Part shown: positions 11,257 to 24,600 of the stretch, piece by piece
Layout of the letters: every line of letters starts with the position of its first letter
Position numbering within the stretch: position 1 is the first letter of the stretch
Origin: Formicarius rufipectus
Taxonomy: Eukaryota > Chordata > Aves > Passeriformes > Formicariidae
Direction: 5' to 3'
Length of the DNA: 64,000 bases
NCBI GenBank assembly: GCA_013399695.1
Contig: VXAU01003549.1
Location: 1,647,048-1,711,047, forward strand
Notes under the pieces: model-generated
Database searches by the model: none
What the model saw: only the letters and a program-made list of their open reading frames with translations
What the model was told of the DNA's origin: nothing
Position numbers and translations under genes: made by a program

Positions 11257-14200
11257 CTGAAGAAGAGAAGGAGGGGCAAAACAAAGGATGTCTAATGTCT
11301 GTGTGAACAAAGGCCCAGACCAGCAGCTTTGTGGAAGCTGACTCCTACAACCACACTATGCAGTGCATATTCAGTTTAACACTATCTCCTCAGCTCATGA
11401 GAAACAGAGATCAGGATCACGGCTTTGCTCATACCCTCCGTATTTCACACACTTAGTACTGAAATAACTAGCAGGCTGGGGCCTGACCTGTATCTCACAA
11501 ATTTAGGCTTGCTGGAAGTGCAAAAAACCCTAAAAAACTAGGCTGCTGTAAGATGGCCAAACCATAATGACTCCAAGTCAATTAAGTCACTGTATTATCT
11601 CCTATAGGGGTTACAGTATTTAAAAAAAAAAAAAAAAGCCAAGGCTTCACAAATGGTTTTGCAAACACCTGATACTGTAACAACATGCCAGAAGTATTTG
11701 CATTGTTGCCCATTTGCAATGGCAAAACTGTAAATACTTTGTTGACAGCTGCTAAACAACACATCGTAAAGAAAAATGGACATTAAAAGCTGCATTGTCC
11801 CAAATGCTCTTACAATAAAACTAAGTAACAGTGAAGTAGGAAAAAACGAAAAAAATAAATGTGTCTAGCTAAAATACCCAAACAACTACAAATCCAAACC
11901 TGAGTTTGCTTCAATGTTTCATAATTGCAATCCATTGCAAGTTTATTGAAAGAGATTACTCCACTCTATGTAAGTCTGCATCTCAATACCAAGAGTAACT
12001 TTCAAGAGACAAATTAATTTCATTTGTTTATTTTGGCAATTATGTTTTTCAAGGGTGCCTTTATTATCACCATCTCAAAACCCTTGTGTATCAAGGATCA
12101 CATTCAGCAAGAAACTTGTGACAATAATTGCTTGTGTTGCTCAAGACCTTCTGTATCTCAGTTGCTACAAATATTCCTAGTTACCTGAATAGATATGCAT
12201 ATATACCCATGTGAATACAAGCTATTATTTTGCTCCATGTTCAAGTGATGGGGAGCATCAATGTGTTTTCATTCATATACAAGTATGTCTACAGGTATAA
12301 TTAACAAGGAATTCAGTATTATCTGCCATGTTTTCTGCTGAAGACATTATGTGACTACAGCATCTTTAATTTACTGTTCCAAGTCAACAGAGTGACAATG
12401 TGTAAATAATTCAGTAATGTTTTTGTTGCAATTATGCCCAGAACTAGAGCTAATATAGATAACTTGAAGACATGAAATTTCTTTCCACCTTCAGCTAATG
12501 TGAGCTCATCTCCCTCTATTACAGGCAATATTGCTACAAAAATATTTATCATCATCTTTCCTACCAGCATTAAGTATGAAATAAAATACAGTCACAACTA
12601 AGAGTCAAATAGGACAAAGTTTTTTCCAATTCTGGGACACCTTTGCTACAATTGCAAAACTAGCATATGACCTTCCAAAACAGAATGCCTATTGTACAAT
12701 GCAAAAGCTGCATCCTGCTACAGGACTAACAATCTTTCTGGCCATCTTTTTTAATACAGACTTGCTTAGCAATAGCAGATGCTGAAACATCCAGTGATAT
12801 TTTCATTACCAATAATTTTTTTAAATTACTTAAAATTATTAAATGTATTAAAGAGGCACAGGGTACCATGGGAGCACAATCAGTGACATTGAGCTCTGGA
12901 AATAGCAATACTGGGCTAAGGAGGAAATCTATAAAACCTTTAATTGGTTTGCATCTGTGTTCGACTAAAACTGTTGTTCCACTGTAAGAATTGGTAAATT
13001 ACCAAATAGACAAAAGATCTAATTTTGAGCCAATCATATGCTTTCAGAAACCAGAGTTGGCATGGGCAAAATTTTAGGTTAGGGTTCTCCTGACCTTCTC
13101 TACCTGAAGTCAAGTCTTGGCAATTGATTTTTCACAACCAAAAAGGTCAATGTCATCTACAGAACTAGTTTAACAAAGAAATATGTCCAGAGGAGATCTT
13201 TGTTGAGTATGTTGAAAAATACTGTAATGAGAATTTCAAAAAGTGGCAGTCTCACATCTTTATAATTGTTTCATTTGGGCAAGTCCTTCAGTTTAGTAAA
13301 AGAATAGGAGACATGAATGTAACAGAGGTGTGAGACTCTGCAATTTGTACAGTTAAATTAAAAGGAGTGGCTGATTTATTGTACTTCATAAAACAATCAG
13401 GTCATTGTAGTTTTGAAAATATTTCATAGTAATTATTTTAACTTTCTGTACACTAAGTCTTACTGAGCTAATATTAAATTTTATATACTGCATGTATAAT
13501 AGTCAGAGTCAGTTCCATTGCCAAAAAAAAAAGTATTATGCTGATTTTGCAAAGAAAAAAAAATTAGCCAAAAGATTATTTTTTTAAAGATACCATGATT
13601 ATAAAAAGCTAGAGAGATTTGCTTATTAGTTGAAAATGTAGTGATTGCATTAAATTTTTCATAAGCCCACTGCAAATCATACACAGGCATGATAAGCAAA
13701 AATATATTAAACCAGAAGCAGCACAGAAAATGAGATGTCTATACAAAAGGAACAAACAAGAAAAAAAAATGTAACCGTTTCTGCTCCAGAGTTTTTTGCT
13801 TTTCTTAAAATGAAAGGAACGTGGACTTTAATGTTAGCTATCACTAGGGTTATTCTTCAAGGTCTTAATGTAGAAATTTTCAAAAACTGTACCAAACGGG
13901 TATTTCATCCTGTTCATGAAGTATTAGCATCCACAGACACGGGAAGGCACATAGTCCATGAGGACATGTATGATGCAGACAACTTACTGGGAAAAGTATC
14001 ATCATGACAAACACAGGAAAGATACTTTAAGGAGGAAATCTAATGTTAAAACATTTACAGCTGAAGCGAAAGATTGCGAACAGTGTAAGCGTGTTTGCAA
14101 AATGAAATGTTACTAAAGAAGGGAAGAACTGCAGTTCTGTATCAATGGCAAGCGTAGTTGCTTTTCCACTCGGAATCCTGCACATCTCTGGTGCTGTGCT

Positions 14201-15343
14201 GGTATGCAGGGACTTTGCACCAGCTCCGCTAGTGGCAGAAGGCTACTCCAAACACATCATTCATTAACTGTTTGCGGTTTATGGGTAGACAAGCTACAAA
14301 ACCATGCAATCATCCTTCTAAGAATATGGTAACATTTGAAAAATTACTTGATGTAACGAAAAGAATCTGAAGTATTTAAGCCATTTTCATTATGTGACTT
14401 CTAAAAAGCGAACTCAAATTACCATGTCAGCCAATAACATTTTAGTTCAATACCAAAATATGAACGCACCAAAACAGACAAAAACTGCAAATAATCCAGT
14501 GCATCTTCAAGGCAGTACTGTAACTGTGCATCAATTATATAAAATAGCTAGAGGTATTATTTTCCTTTTAAACAAATACTTCTAGGGAAAGAAGTCTTTA
14601 ATAACTGAAACCTCTGCCATGTAGCAGAGGGATGTACATACAGACCTGACAGTCTATGCTTTAAAGGCCTTCACTATCAGGATAAAATACTGAAGCTTTA
14701 ATATTTCCTCAGGAGCTTAAAACATGTTTCAGATTTTTAAAAATAACAATATATTATTATTTTAAAAGGCTTTTACATCTAAAATGCATATGCTTAAGCT
14801 TTGAAATTACTAGTTATGTATTATTGGTAGAAATTGTAAGGTTATGAAGTTCTTTCTCAAATTTCAGAATGACCAAAACATTCCAAAAAAGCCTCACCCT
14901 CAAAATAATAAAAAATTTGGCTGCTGTGCCATCATGAAATTGCTATAATTTCAGCTACAAACATCCCTATTACTATCTAAGCAGCTGCACTGCTCTCTCA
15001 CCACTCATTCCCATCACACATACTGGGACAGGAATCACATGTTGCAGTGAACTGCATCAAGGGACTGACTAAAATTAAAACTGAGCTGTTAGAAATAGCA
15101 TTATTTAATACTTGGTTAGTATATACATCTCCTATTACAATACAATGCTAATAATATATATTTCTATGATAATTCTTTAGACAATTTGCAGTGTTTTGGC
15201 AATTAAAGTCTGCTTTGGTGCTCAGAATTATTTTATTTCTATTTGACAGAATTTAGTCTTTTCTCTCAAAGTCTCCACACATAAACCACTGAAAAATGTT
15301 ACCATTCACAATGCAAGTTGTAATTAGCACTTCATTAACTTAC
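11257..15343 (-). other. DLG1 intron, Hook
   Basis: This 4.1-kb intron separates the constitutive start of the Hook from the alternative Hook exons. It includes an A16 run at 11622-11637 (poly-T in the sense of the gene). The open frames at 13735-14007 and nearby show no domain and no splice support. No other gene was seen. Confidence 0.7.
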
Positions 15344-15413
15344 CCCTTTGTCTCCTCTTGCTTTGGAATTGAATTTCACTGTCTTTAAACGGGCTCGTTC
15401 TTTTTTCTCAACT
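15344..15413 (-). CDS. DLG1: DLG1 exon, end of SH3 and start of Hook
   Basis: The 70-base exon encodes VEKKERARLKTVKFNSKARG then DKG, with acceptor CTGTGACAG and donor GTAAGT. It enters in phase 2 (AG+A = R) and ends in phase 0. The charged helix KKERARLK begins the Hook, the flexible segment between the SH3 strands and the GK domain. Its phase-0 end requires one of the two alternative exons to follow. Joining directly to the 42-base exon would read GGG AGC ATG TAA, a stop. Confidence 0.96.
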
Positions 15414-16196
15414 CTGTCACAAAAACATACACAAAAATGATAGAATCGGCAAAATTCTAGAACTTCATATTAACTGCTTGTTATAAAATAAGCATATTGG
15501 TGTACCTTTTGTACTATACATTTTTATTGCTTATGACATTCAGAAAATGGAAGCCTGCTAATAGAAATTTGTGTTGGAAAAGTAGGGAATTATTTTACAA
15601 ATGATGAGCTGAGAGATGATTTTATGGCTATATGTGTTCAATAAACCTGGAGGGTACAAAGAGAAAACACGACATGGTAAGTGAATGGCCTCAATTATCA
15701 GTCAATAGCAGATACTAAGATTCAGAGCACCTAAACTCTTATTTGAGTGTCCAGTATGCCAACAAACACCTCATCGCCATTCACTCTGGCTACCAAAGAA
15801 TGATTTTGCAGTTTTCCAGGTTCTGGGTAGAAAGAATTCATGATAATATCATGACCTGAATAGAATTCACTTTGTACTTTTTCATACATAAATGGTATAC
15901 TGTTGTTAAACCCACATGTAATGTTATTAACCCCACAACTTGTTTACACTGAGAACAGAGAAATGGACATGGACTCCTAAGACTAAATAGGATTTTAACA
16001 AACTTCTCATTGAGTGAATCAGAATCACACTCAACTTTTAAAAACACACCAAAAACACCAAAACCACAAAGTGATTGACATGGTACATTAACAAGAGACA
16101 GAAAAGCTTATGCAATAAGCTTTTGTATTGTGCAATGTATTAATCACATCAGATGTTTAGTAGCAGGCATTTCAAAGTCAATAATGTATGACATAC
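15414..16196 (-). other. DLG1 intron, SH3 to Hook
   Basis: This 783-base intron contains no recognisable coding exon or element. Confidence 0.75.
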
Positions 16197-16373
16197 CTCC
16201 GTTTGCTTGGGATAACTCCAATTTCATCACTTTCTCCATCTGGAGTTACCTGCCGGGCTTGCCACCATTCATCATCAGAAGCATTAATGACATGGAGAAT
16301 ATCACCAAATTTGAAGTTCAATCCTTGACTTGGAAGGCCACTATCTTTAGTCTTGTCATAATCAAAAAGAGCT
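16197..16373 (-). CDS. DLG1: DLG1 exon, SH3 core
   Basis: This 177-base exon encodes 58 full residues from ALFDYDKTKDSGLPSQGLNF to IGVIPSKR, with split codons at both ends. The acceptor is AATATAG and the donor GTATGT. It shows SH3 hallmarks: ALFDYD at strand A, DDEWWQAR with the double W, and GVIPSKR near the end. In MAGUKs this SH3 has lost ordinary PxxP binding and instead pairs with the GK domain inside the same molecule. It enters in phase 2 (AG+A = R) and leaves in phase 2. Confidence 0.98.
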
Positions 16374-19300
16374 CTATATTGAAAAGAAATTAAACATAGA
16401 AAAAAGCAAGAATAAAACCCAGGAGAGTATGTATAGCAAAAAATATGAAGCAAGCTGCCTGTATTGTGCATAAATGATTGCATCCTTCTGACAGGTACTT
16501 ACAAGAAGGCTGAATGCACACACACACAGAGTATGTAGTACAGTACTCACACACACCTCTAAGTTTCAATGAATGAGAAAAGACTCCATCCAGAGCAAAA
16601 CTCTGGTGCTTTACAAAAGATCCACAGAAGACACTTCCTGCAGTTCAGTAAGTACTTTGCACAGAGCAAGTTACATGTAAGCCCAGCATAAAAAAAGGGA
16701 AGCATTTGAAGCATACAGCATTGTCCAAAGTTCTGTAATGTACACTGCTTTATATCAAGTTATAAATTGAAATTATCTTAGTAAATAAAAAGTACTGTCT
16801 TTAAAAGTCAATATCCTGCTCACAAGCGGGGGAGGTGGAAACAGAAATATGATCTGATCACCACTTTGCTACTGTACTACCCAAAGGCAAAGAACCTTAT
16901 GTGAATTCTTTCAGAAAATTCCCAACCATTTCAAGAGAATCTCATCCTTTTTCCTAAGGTAAAACTGTTTTCAAATAACAGGCACTCGCAATACCTCAAC
17001 AGCAGCTGTGTGACTGCAATTTTATTAACATTGTCTTTGCCAGCAAGGTTGGTTTATGCAAGCCCACTATTACCCTACCCACGTTCATGCCTGCTTTGTA
17101 CTGACTCCTGTTCTCCTTCTTGCTTACGAAAGCACAACTGTCTGGAAAGGCACATGATCCCTCACACTGTGGAACTGATCTGGTTTAAAAGTAATGTCTT
17201 TTCTCCTTGTTGGATCGTTTTATATCTGGACCAGTTCCCCGAGGAACTGAAGAGATCTGCACTATGTTTCTCCCAGCACAACTGAAGCTTTAATGAGGAT
17301 GTGGAAATGAATGATGACAGGAGCCGCTTAGCAAACTGCAAGAGCTACTCCTAAGTTTCTGCCTTATAAAGAACTCTTTCCTTTGAAAAAGGTGCATGGA
17401 TCTATGTAAAGTGAGTGCTTTCATGACACAGTCAAAACAATCTCATGTTTGTCAGTGCTGCACTTTCTAAACAATATCCTATCTTGACTTACTTGATACT
17501 AAGCCCATCACAAAGTAGTACTAATAGATTACAATGTAGTAATTCAAAATGGTGTCATTGTCCTTGTCCAAATTCAGTTTGTTTTTCATCCCAAACACTG
17601 GTCTTATGTAACTTTTTCTGCTAGATTTTCAATATTGCAGAATTTTTTTTAACCCTTGTAAGTCATAACCTGTTTCCTCCAACTTTCTAAAGCACTGAGT
17701 GTATTTCTTTGGGTTTGAACTGTGTTGATCAAAAGCATTTCCTAAAGGATTCAGCTTTTAATGAATATTTTCTAAAATGTCTAGAACAGGGAGAAATTTT
17801 TAAATGGTTTCAAAATATTTACTCTCATGATACACAAAGCCCTAATTTAAATATGCAGTACCTTTAAGTTTATAACAAAATTTAGGCTTTCAATTTTAAA
17901 ATAGCTTGGAGGTTGAAATACTACCTTCCTTCAGTAGTGCAATCTTCACGATAATATCTTTTGGTTTAATTCCATAACATACTTGAGATACCCCGATTAT
18001 TTAAAAAACAAAACAAACAAACAAAGAGAAGCCTTTTTTTTCCCCTTTGAAATAGCCAAAAAATTACAGGAAGGAAAATTATACATAGAGTGGTTATTCC
18101 TCCACATTTATTCTGCACGTGTTTGTTCAAGAGACACTCTGGACAAAAATCATTTTGTATCTCAAAATAAACTGCACATCATCCACTATGTACTTTCAAT
18201 GCAGATTCAAGCTGTATACATTGTCACTGAATTAATTACATTCATCATGACATTTATTTCCTGATATTTCTTGTTAGCATTCAGGCAATGGTTTCTACCA
18301 ACACTACTTTTAGCTTCTGGTTTTTAATTTGTATATAAACTTATATATGCAGTGAGAGCAGGGCCTAACAGCATTAACATGTGTGTTGACTGCATGAGAA
18401 AAAATACACAGGAGTGAAATGGAAGCATACTTGGATAAAAACATGATTATCAACATGAGCTCTTCCAACTAGAGAGATGGTTATGGAAAATAATGTATGA
18501 ACAATGAAAAGCAGTTTCATCAAATACATTTCCTCTGGTGAGGTCACTTCAAGTTTGAAATACCAGAATAACAGAGATGCCTGATTTAACTGCAGGCAAA
18601 TACACTTTTCAGGCCTGCTGCTAGCACTAGATCCTATTTTTTCAATGGAATTTCTTAAAATTTCCTAGTGATTTTAAAACTGTAAAGTTTCTTCAACTTG
18701 GAGATGTAACCATTTTCTGCTCTGATTGAAGCAGAAATCAGTACCATTGTTTGAATTCAGAACATATCACGTGGGTCAGAGAAATGCACAAAGGTAAAAG
18801 TAATTTTTGATTTTAAACACTATACACACTGTAGGTTGAGATTTGCCAGAGCAGATGACATAAAATATGGAACATTTAATCAACATATTGTCACAGAAAC
18901 TTGATACCATGAAGGCATCTCACATGTGCTTTTTGAATCTGCAAAACCAGAAACATTATATGAGAGAATCTCTCTCCTCTTTGCATAAAGATCAAAAGAA
19001 ATATAAAGCAAAATAAGAGAAGGCCATTACATCAGTGCATGTGAATTAGTTGGGGGCAGGGGGTGTGGCATGGCGTGAGAGTTAGATGTGCAAATGAAGA
19101 ACTGGCTGCTGCTGCTGAATTACTGAATCTGTATTGCCCTCCACGGAATCCTTCCTAGATTGCTATTCATCATTTTTTATATACATAAAATTAAGAAGAA
19201 AAATCTGTCATTCTACTTCAAATTGTATTTTCAGGCAAATACAATTGTTGTTTGTTTTTTTTTAATCTTACGTAACACTCCAAAAATGTTGTTTACAGGC

Positions 19301-21578
19301 AGACTGTTCACAAAGATACCGAGTTTACAGGTATACAGTCATGTATCTGATCTTATTTACTAATTTGTTACCATGGTTTGGAGACATCACCAGAGATGAT
19401 TTTCATGGTATTTTTATTTAATAGGTTTTCTGCAATTGTAATTGAATGCCTATAAACATTTTACTGATGGATTTACCATTCCATTCAGCATTTTGTTACA
19501 TAACTGGCATCCTTTAAGGCATATACAAAACCTAGTATTACTGAAAAAAGATAGCCCCAGTTATTAAAATTTGCTTTGAATGAATACAATCAACAGTACA
19601 CTAGGATTATACGAGAGGGACGTTAATAAGGAATAAGGTAGATAACTAACATGTTCTGTCAATATCTAGCAATATGTGAAAAGATTCATAAAAGTTACTT
19701 CAGTGTGGTCAAAATTACATCAGAAACCAGACAGAACAGATGTGAATCCATTTCGTGCATACCAAGTTGCCTACCAGTCCTTGGCAACTTTTCGTGTGAT
19801 GACTAGAGATCTCAGAAACCCTACCAGCACCTTCTGTTAAGAGATGTGGGTAGAAAAGTACTTTTGCTGTGGAATTTTTGTACTTTAGACTTTTGTTCTG
19901 ACTTATAACAAAGTTGATTATTAGGTCTCAAAGACCTTTCTGGGATCAGGAAATGAAGCTTCTGCCAACAACCTGGAGAACACTGCAAGTTCTGTAGCAG
20001 CTGTCAAAGTCAAAAGCTCAACAACTTTCCATCAGTGGAATAAAAACTACATAAATACAAAATGCTTGTCAGTGCCTTAAAATATCAGACCAATGTGTGA
20101 ACATGGGCATAAGAGGCTTAGAACCTAATCAGGCTATAGCTAACCAAGTAAAATAAAAGCATTTAGAATTGTTTAGGCTTAGTTATATGATGAGGGCTAA
20201 AGCCATAAATCTTGGGATTATGGAAAGGAAGACCTCAGCCCAATATCCATATGTACACCTACATGTGGAAATTCAAAGACATGGATAACTGTGATATGAA
20301 GTACTTATCCTTAGTATTTAAGGCATTTATCTTTAGAGAATTAAATGTTGACCCGCAAAATATTCAAGGTAGACAAAAGTGTATATATATATATAAAATA
20401 AAGAATAATTTAATCCAAGCTAAACAGAAGTCCTGTAAGTAATTACATTTATTTCAAAGCCTTCAGAAACAGATTGCAAAGAACTAAGACTTTTCTGAGC
20501 ATTGATGCACTTACTCAGGTAACTGCTTCATGTAAAACCTGCTTCCTTTCCCACAGCTCAGCAGACAGAATGCACCTCAATCTGCTTTGCATGGCAAAAG
20601 TCAACAGAGCCTGGGCTAAGATTTTAGCAGGTAAACCAGTGAAGTGTCACATTTTAAGCCAAGTGTAACCCAAGCACCAGAACTGCTGAAGTCTCACCTT
20701 TTCTACTGAAGCATTCTGGCCTCTACAAAGAGGCTACTGCTGGCCCTGATTCAATCCAGACATGAGCTGATTCAGGGATCTCAAAAATCTATCTATTTTT
20801 AAAAATGCAATCCTTTTACCCACGTTGTGTATTTGAAACATTATGCTTTATCAGTACATGATAACTGATGTAGGAGTTAGGTGGCACATGAATAAGATGC
20901 ACCTTGCCATGATTTCCCTGTGAAACCACCTACTTTCTCATTTGTTTCATGCTCTTATATTTCCACCTGCCTTTAGCCTCCTTTATGTTTAAGTTGATAT
21001 GAATAAATTAATAAAGTATACTCAGTTTGTTTGCTTTTATACATTTTTTCTGTTGGTTACCACGGAAAAATATTCCATAACTAAATGCTATTGGACACAG
21101 AAATACAATTTCTATACAAGCTGACAATACAAGTAAAGTAAGCTAAAGAAATTAAGATGGAAATCAGACAAACCTCAAGGTAGGGAAAACTACAATTTTG
21201 AACTCAAACACTGAATAGGTAGAATATGAAGACTACTGTCACAAAAACACGAACTGAACTAAGCAAGTTGTTAAGACTTCACATACACTTAAGGAACAAG
21301 TACATCCTTTTGTTGAAGGATTATCATCTCTCAGAGATGAAAAGAAAGGAAATAATAGCACCACTTTTCAAAGTCAGAGTATAGAGTTCTCAGGGCTATA
21401 ACTTCTTTTTCAGGTACATTACATTTATCAATCCAAATTAAGCTTTATTTTTAATATATATGCATATAAGTACCCATTTGTTCAGTTCAATACTTAGTAA
21501 ATAATTGCATGAAAATGAAAACAGATAAATACTAAGGCTACAGAAAACCAGAAAAATCACAATGGAAAAGATGATTAC
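16374..21578 (-). other. DLG1 intron, PDZ3-SH3 linker to SH3
   Basis: This 5.2-kb AT-rich intron includes an AAAC-type simple repeat near 18005-18025 and a TA run at 20382-20395. The short open frames here lack domains and splice support. Confidence 0.7.
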
Positions 21579-21693
21579 CTGACATAGAGGGATCTTTTCT
21601 GGCTGGTTCGCAAAGATCCTGATCCTGAACTAATGCTACTGTTCATCATCTGTTCCCGTAAATCATGTATTTTAGCTTCAAACCGACTGTATT
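21579..21693 (-). CDS. DLG1: DLG1 exon, PDZ3-SH3 linker
   Basis: This 115-base exon encodes [20 protein letters not shown] then [17 protein letters not shown], with acceptor TTACAG and donor GTAATC. The first half is a charged helix and the second a Ser/Gly-rich linker running into the first SH3 strand (SLYVRALFDYD). In the family this linker regulates the relation between PDZ3 and SH3-GK. A double methionine (MM) lies at about residues 15-16 of the exon. It enters in phase 1 and leaves in phase 2. Confidence 0.97.
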
Positions 21694-24600
21694 CTGTAAG
21701 AAAGAGAGGCATGGCAAGTAATTTCCCCCTGAACTTCAGCAATTAAACTGAAATCAGATTTGAAATAATTGTGATTAGCCATAGCAAACACACAAGATAA
21801 TTATACTTTAAAATTCTGTGGTTTTAATCTATAATTCACAGTAACAAATTTTTTCTAAGACAAACATTTCTACTAATAATTACCAATTTCATAAGTAATA
21901 AAAATATTGATACATTTTACCCCATAATAAAAAGAACATTTCAGAACCTATATGTGAAATACATATTTATAATCAAAAACTATGTATTTTAAATGTTAAT
22001 AAATGGGAATGAAAAGTGCCTGTACTTTAAAATTACTGGATTTATATTAGATAAAGAATTTAACACTACAAGGTGGGAAATATGCAAAACATCGTTTGAA
22101 ATAAGACCATGTTCCCCTAGGAGCTCAGGAAAGGGAAAAAGCCTCTAGAATTCTGGCATGTATCTCAATCCACTTGTAAACGGCATTAGACATTCAAAGT
22201 GCCCCCACAGAATTATGGACAATGTTAATCCTGGAAAAACGGATTGTCTTCTTAAGCAGTACTGTGTACTAATAAAACTAAGCTAAATGCATTTGATTTT
22301 AGCTACAAATGCAGGCAGTAAAATAGTAATTGCTTGTTCAGGACAAACATTTCCTGAAGCGAGGTACTTACATGCTGTCAGAATAAAATATGAACTCAGA
22401 GCAAGTAAGTTTTTCCTTCAGCTGAATAGTTGGACTTCAGGATCAACAGATCCACTTGTAAAACCTTCCTAGCCAAAGGAAATGTTCTGCAGCCACCACC
22501 TTCCCCAGGAGACCACGTGATGCCAGATTATAACAAGTCAACACGGGGAGAGCCAGCATGGACTGGAGCACTGGAACTGTGGTGGACTGGAACTGTGCTG
22601 CGCTCCTGAGCTGCACCGTCCCGGCACTGCCTGGAGGCACCACGGCCATGCAGGATATACAGGACTGAGAGCAAGGGCACTGAAGTAAAAAGTCTTGAGA
22701 AAACTATGGTTCCTTCAACAGACAGCTGAATACTATGGATCTGCCATCATATAACATTCTGTAGCTTTTTCTCCCCACACTCATTCATACAGTGAGCATT
22801 GAGGCTTAAAAACAAACTACAGAAATAAAAAATATTGATTACAGAAGAATATTGTGTAAACCAGTTTCTGATATATCACTTCATTCATCAAAGTTACAAA
22901 TCTGATGCTCTAACAAAAGCATCTATAATTAACCTTAGCCAGATTATGACAATATGAACAGGCTTAATAACTCTAACTTTTGTCCTTTAAAAGCAAAAAC
23001 TAGTAGTTTTTAAGATAATATTTTAGTTTTTTGAAACAACGCTAAGTGCCTTTTATAACTAACGTCCAGATCAAATACTTTACCAGCACTAAATCAGACT
23101 GATGAGGCTGTTTGGTAAGAAAACAAAAACAACATTTCCACCGCTACTGATGCTATTACTAATAACAAAAGAATTTAAGATAACAGGATAGTAAGGTAAG
23201 AGGAATGTGAGAAAACTGCATTTTTAGAAAGCAATATCCCTTAGAGGAAGGGCTCAGATGAAGTCAGAGAACAGCCCACTCCTGCTCTGCTACTGCTGCA
23301 CTGCACAGGCTTGGCTAAATCACCTGATTTTACTCACTTATACCCAAGAAATTATCTTTTAAGTTTCTAACCTGTTTCTTGTGTATTTTGGGAAATTAAA
23401 GCTCTAAACATCAAATGTACAAGAATGGTAACAGATTTCTGACTTAAAGATTTTTTTATGTCCCTGTGTAAAGGGAGAGCAAGCATGGAACAGACCAGAT
23501 AATTCAAGCATTTTCTTGTGTTACAGCCTGTTCAGTACTGAAAATATATGCAGTTCTTTGCAATAGCTAGTGCAAATAAAATGCATATTTCTGTTAGGAA
23601 ACTATCATGTGTCATCTGCTGAAGAATCATATTTGCTCCTATATAGCATATAGACGTAAGAGAGTTAACAGCGAGGCTATTCTCTACTAGTGTTTATCCT
23701 ATATATCATACTCAGGTTGCTGGTCTTGCAATTTCCTGCAACAATTTTTCTCATCAGAACTCCTGGGAAAAAGGTGCTGAATGAGTGACAGGGACATCTG
23801 CAGGAGTAAGGAGAATAATTTCACCACAGAGGCTCTTGCCATACGAATAAAGCAAAAAAGGAAACTAATGGGCTGTGACTTAGAAGGCTTTATGTTAAAA
23901 AAAAAAAAGGAGTGCCAAGAAATGTCATACTTAGGAACAGCTTAAACACTCTGTGCAGACAGAATCTGGTAGGCTCCATCAATGTAGAACAAGCTAAAAT
24001 TTGAGTTATATTTATCTTGCGGAAGAGTTTGGGAGGAACAGGATGGATAGAAATTTCAAAGTCATTGGGTTTGGAGCTGAAAAGTAGACTGGAGTTTGGT
24101 TTTACAAAGTGAAACCTTAGTATTAGAAACAGCAGTACTGAAATGAATGCTAGACAGAGAAAATAAGACAGCAGCAGGACTCCTGATAGCACCAGAAAAG
24201 CAGTGTCGGTCTGATACCCAAAGGATCAGAACCCATCTCCTGTTGAGTAGGGTTGGTTCACCTTGTGCATTGTAAAGCAAAGTGAGAGCTCTACTAATTT
24301 GCCCAGGAAAGGTTATATTTCCGTCTCTATGATTAAGAAGATTTGGATACCACCTGTCTTTTGCACCTTCAGTCTCTTATTTCCTTCAGCTTATCATCCC
24401 TAGGTCCTCCCAAATGCTGGAGAACTTTCTTTACAATTCCATTTTCTCTCATGCGCATGCATAATAATATATAGTGTGTGGCAAATGTGATCATATTTGT
24501 TTCCCTAAGTCACAGTGAACAGCACAGCAAACTTCCACATGGCTAAGTGTTACAGTCATACAATGTGCATTTAAACATAAAACCTTTTTAAAAAGTTTTA

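Noticed and set aside
22443..22649. GC-richer patch with a minus-strand open frame in the PDZ3-SH3 intron
   Set aside because: The translation has no similarity to DLG proteins and no usable donor in frame toward 21693 was seen. Left as an unexplained patch.
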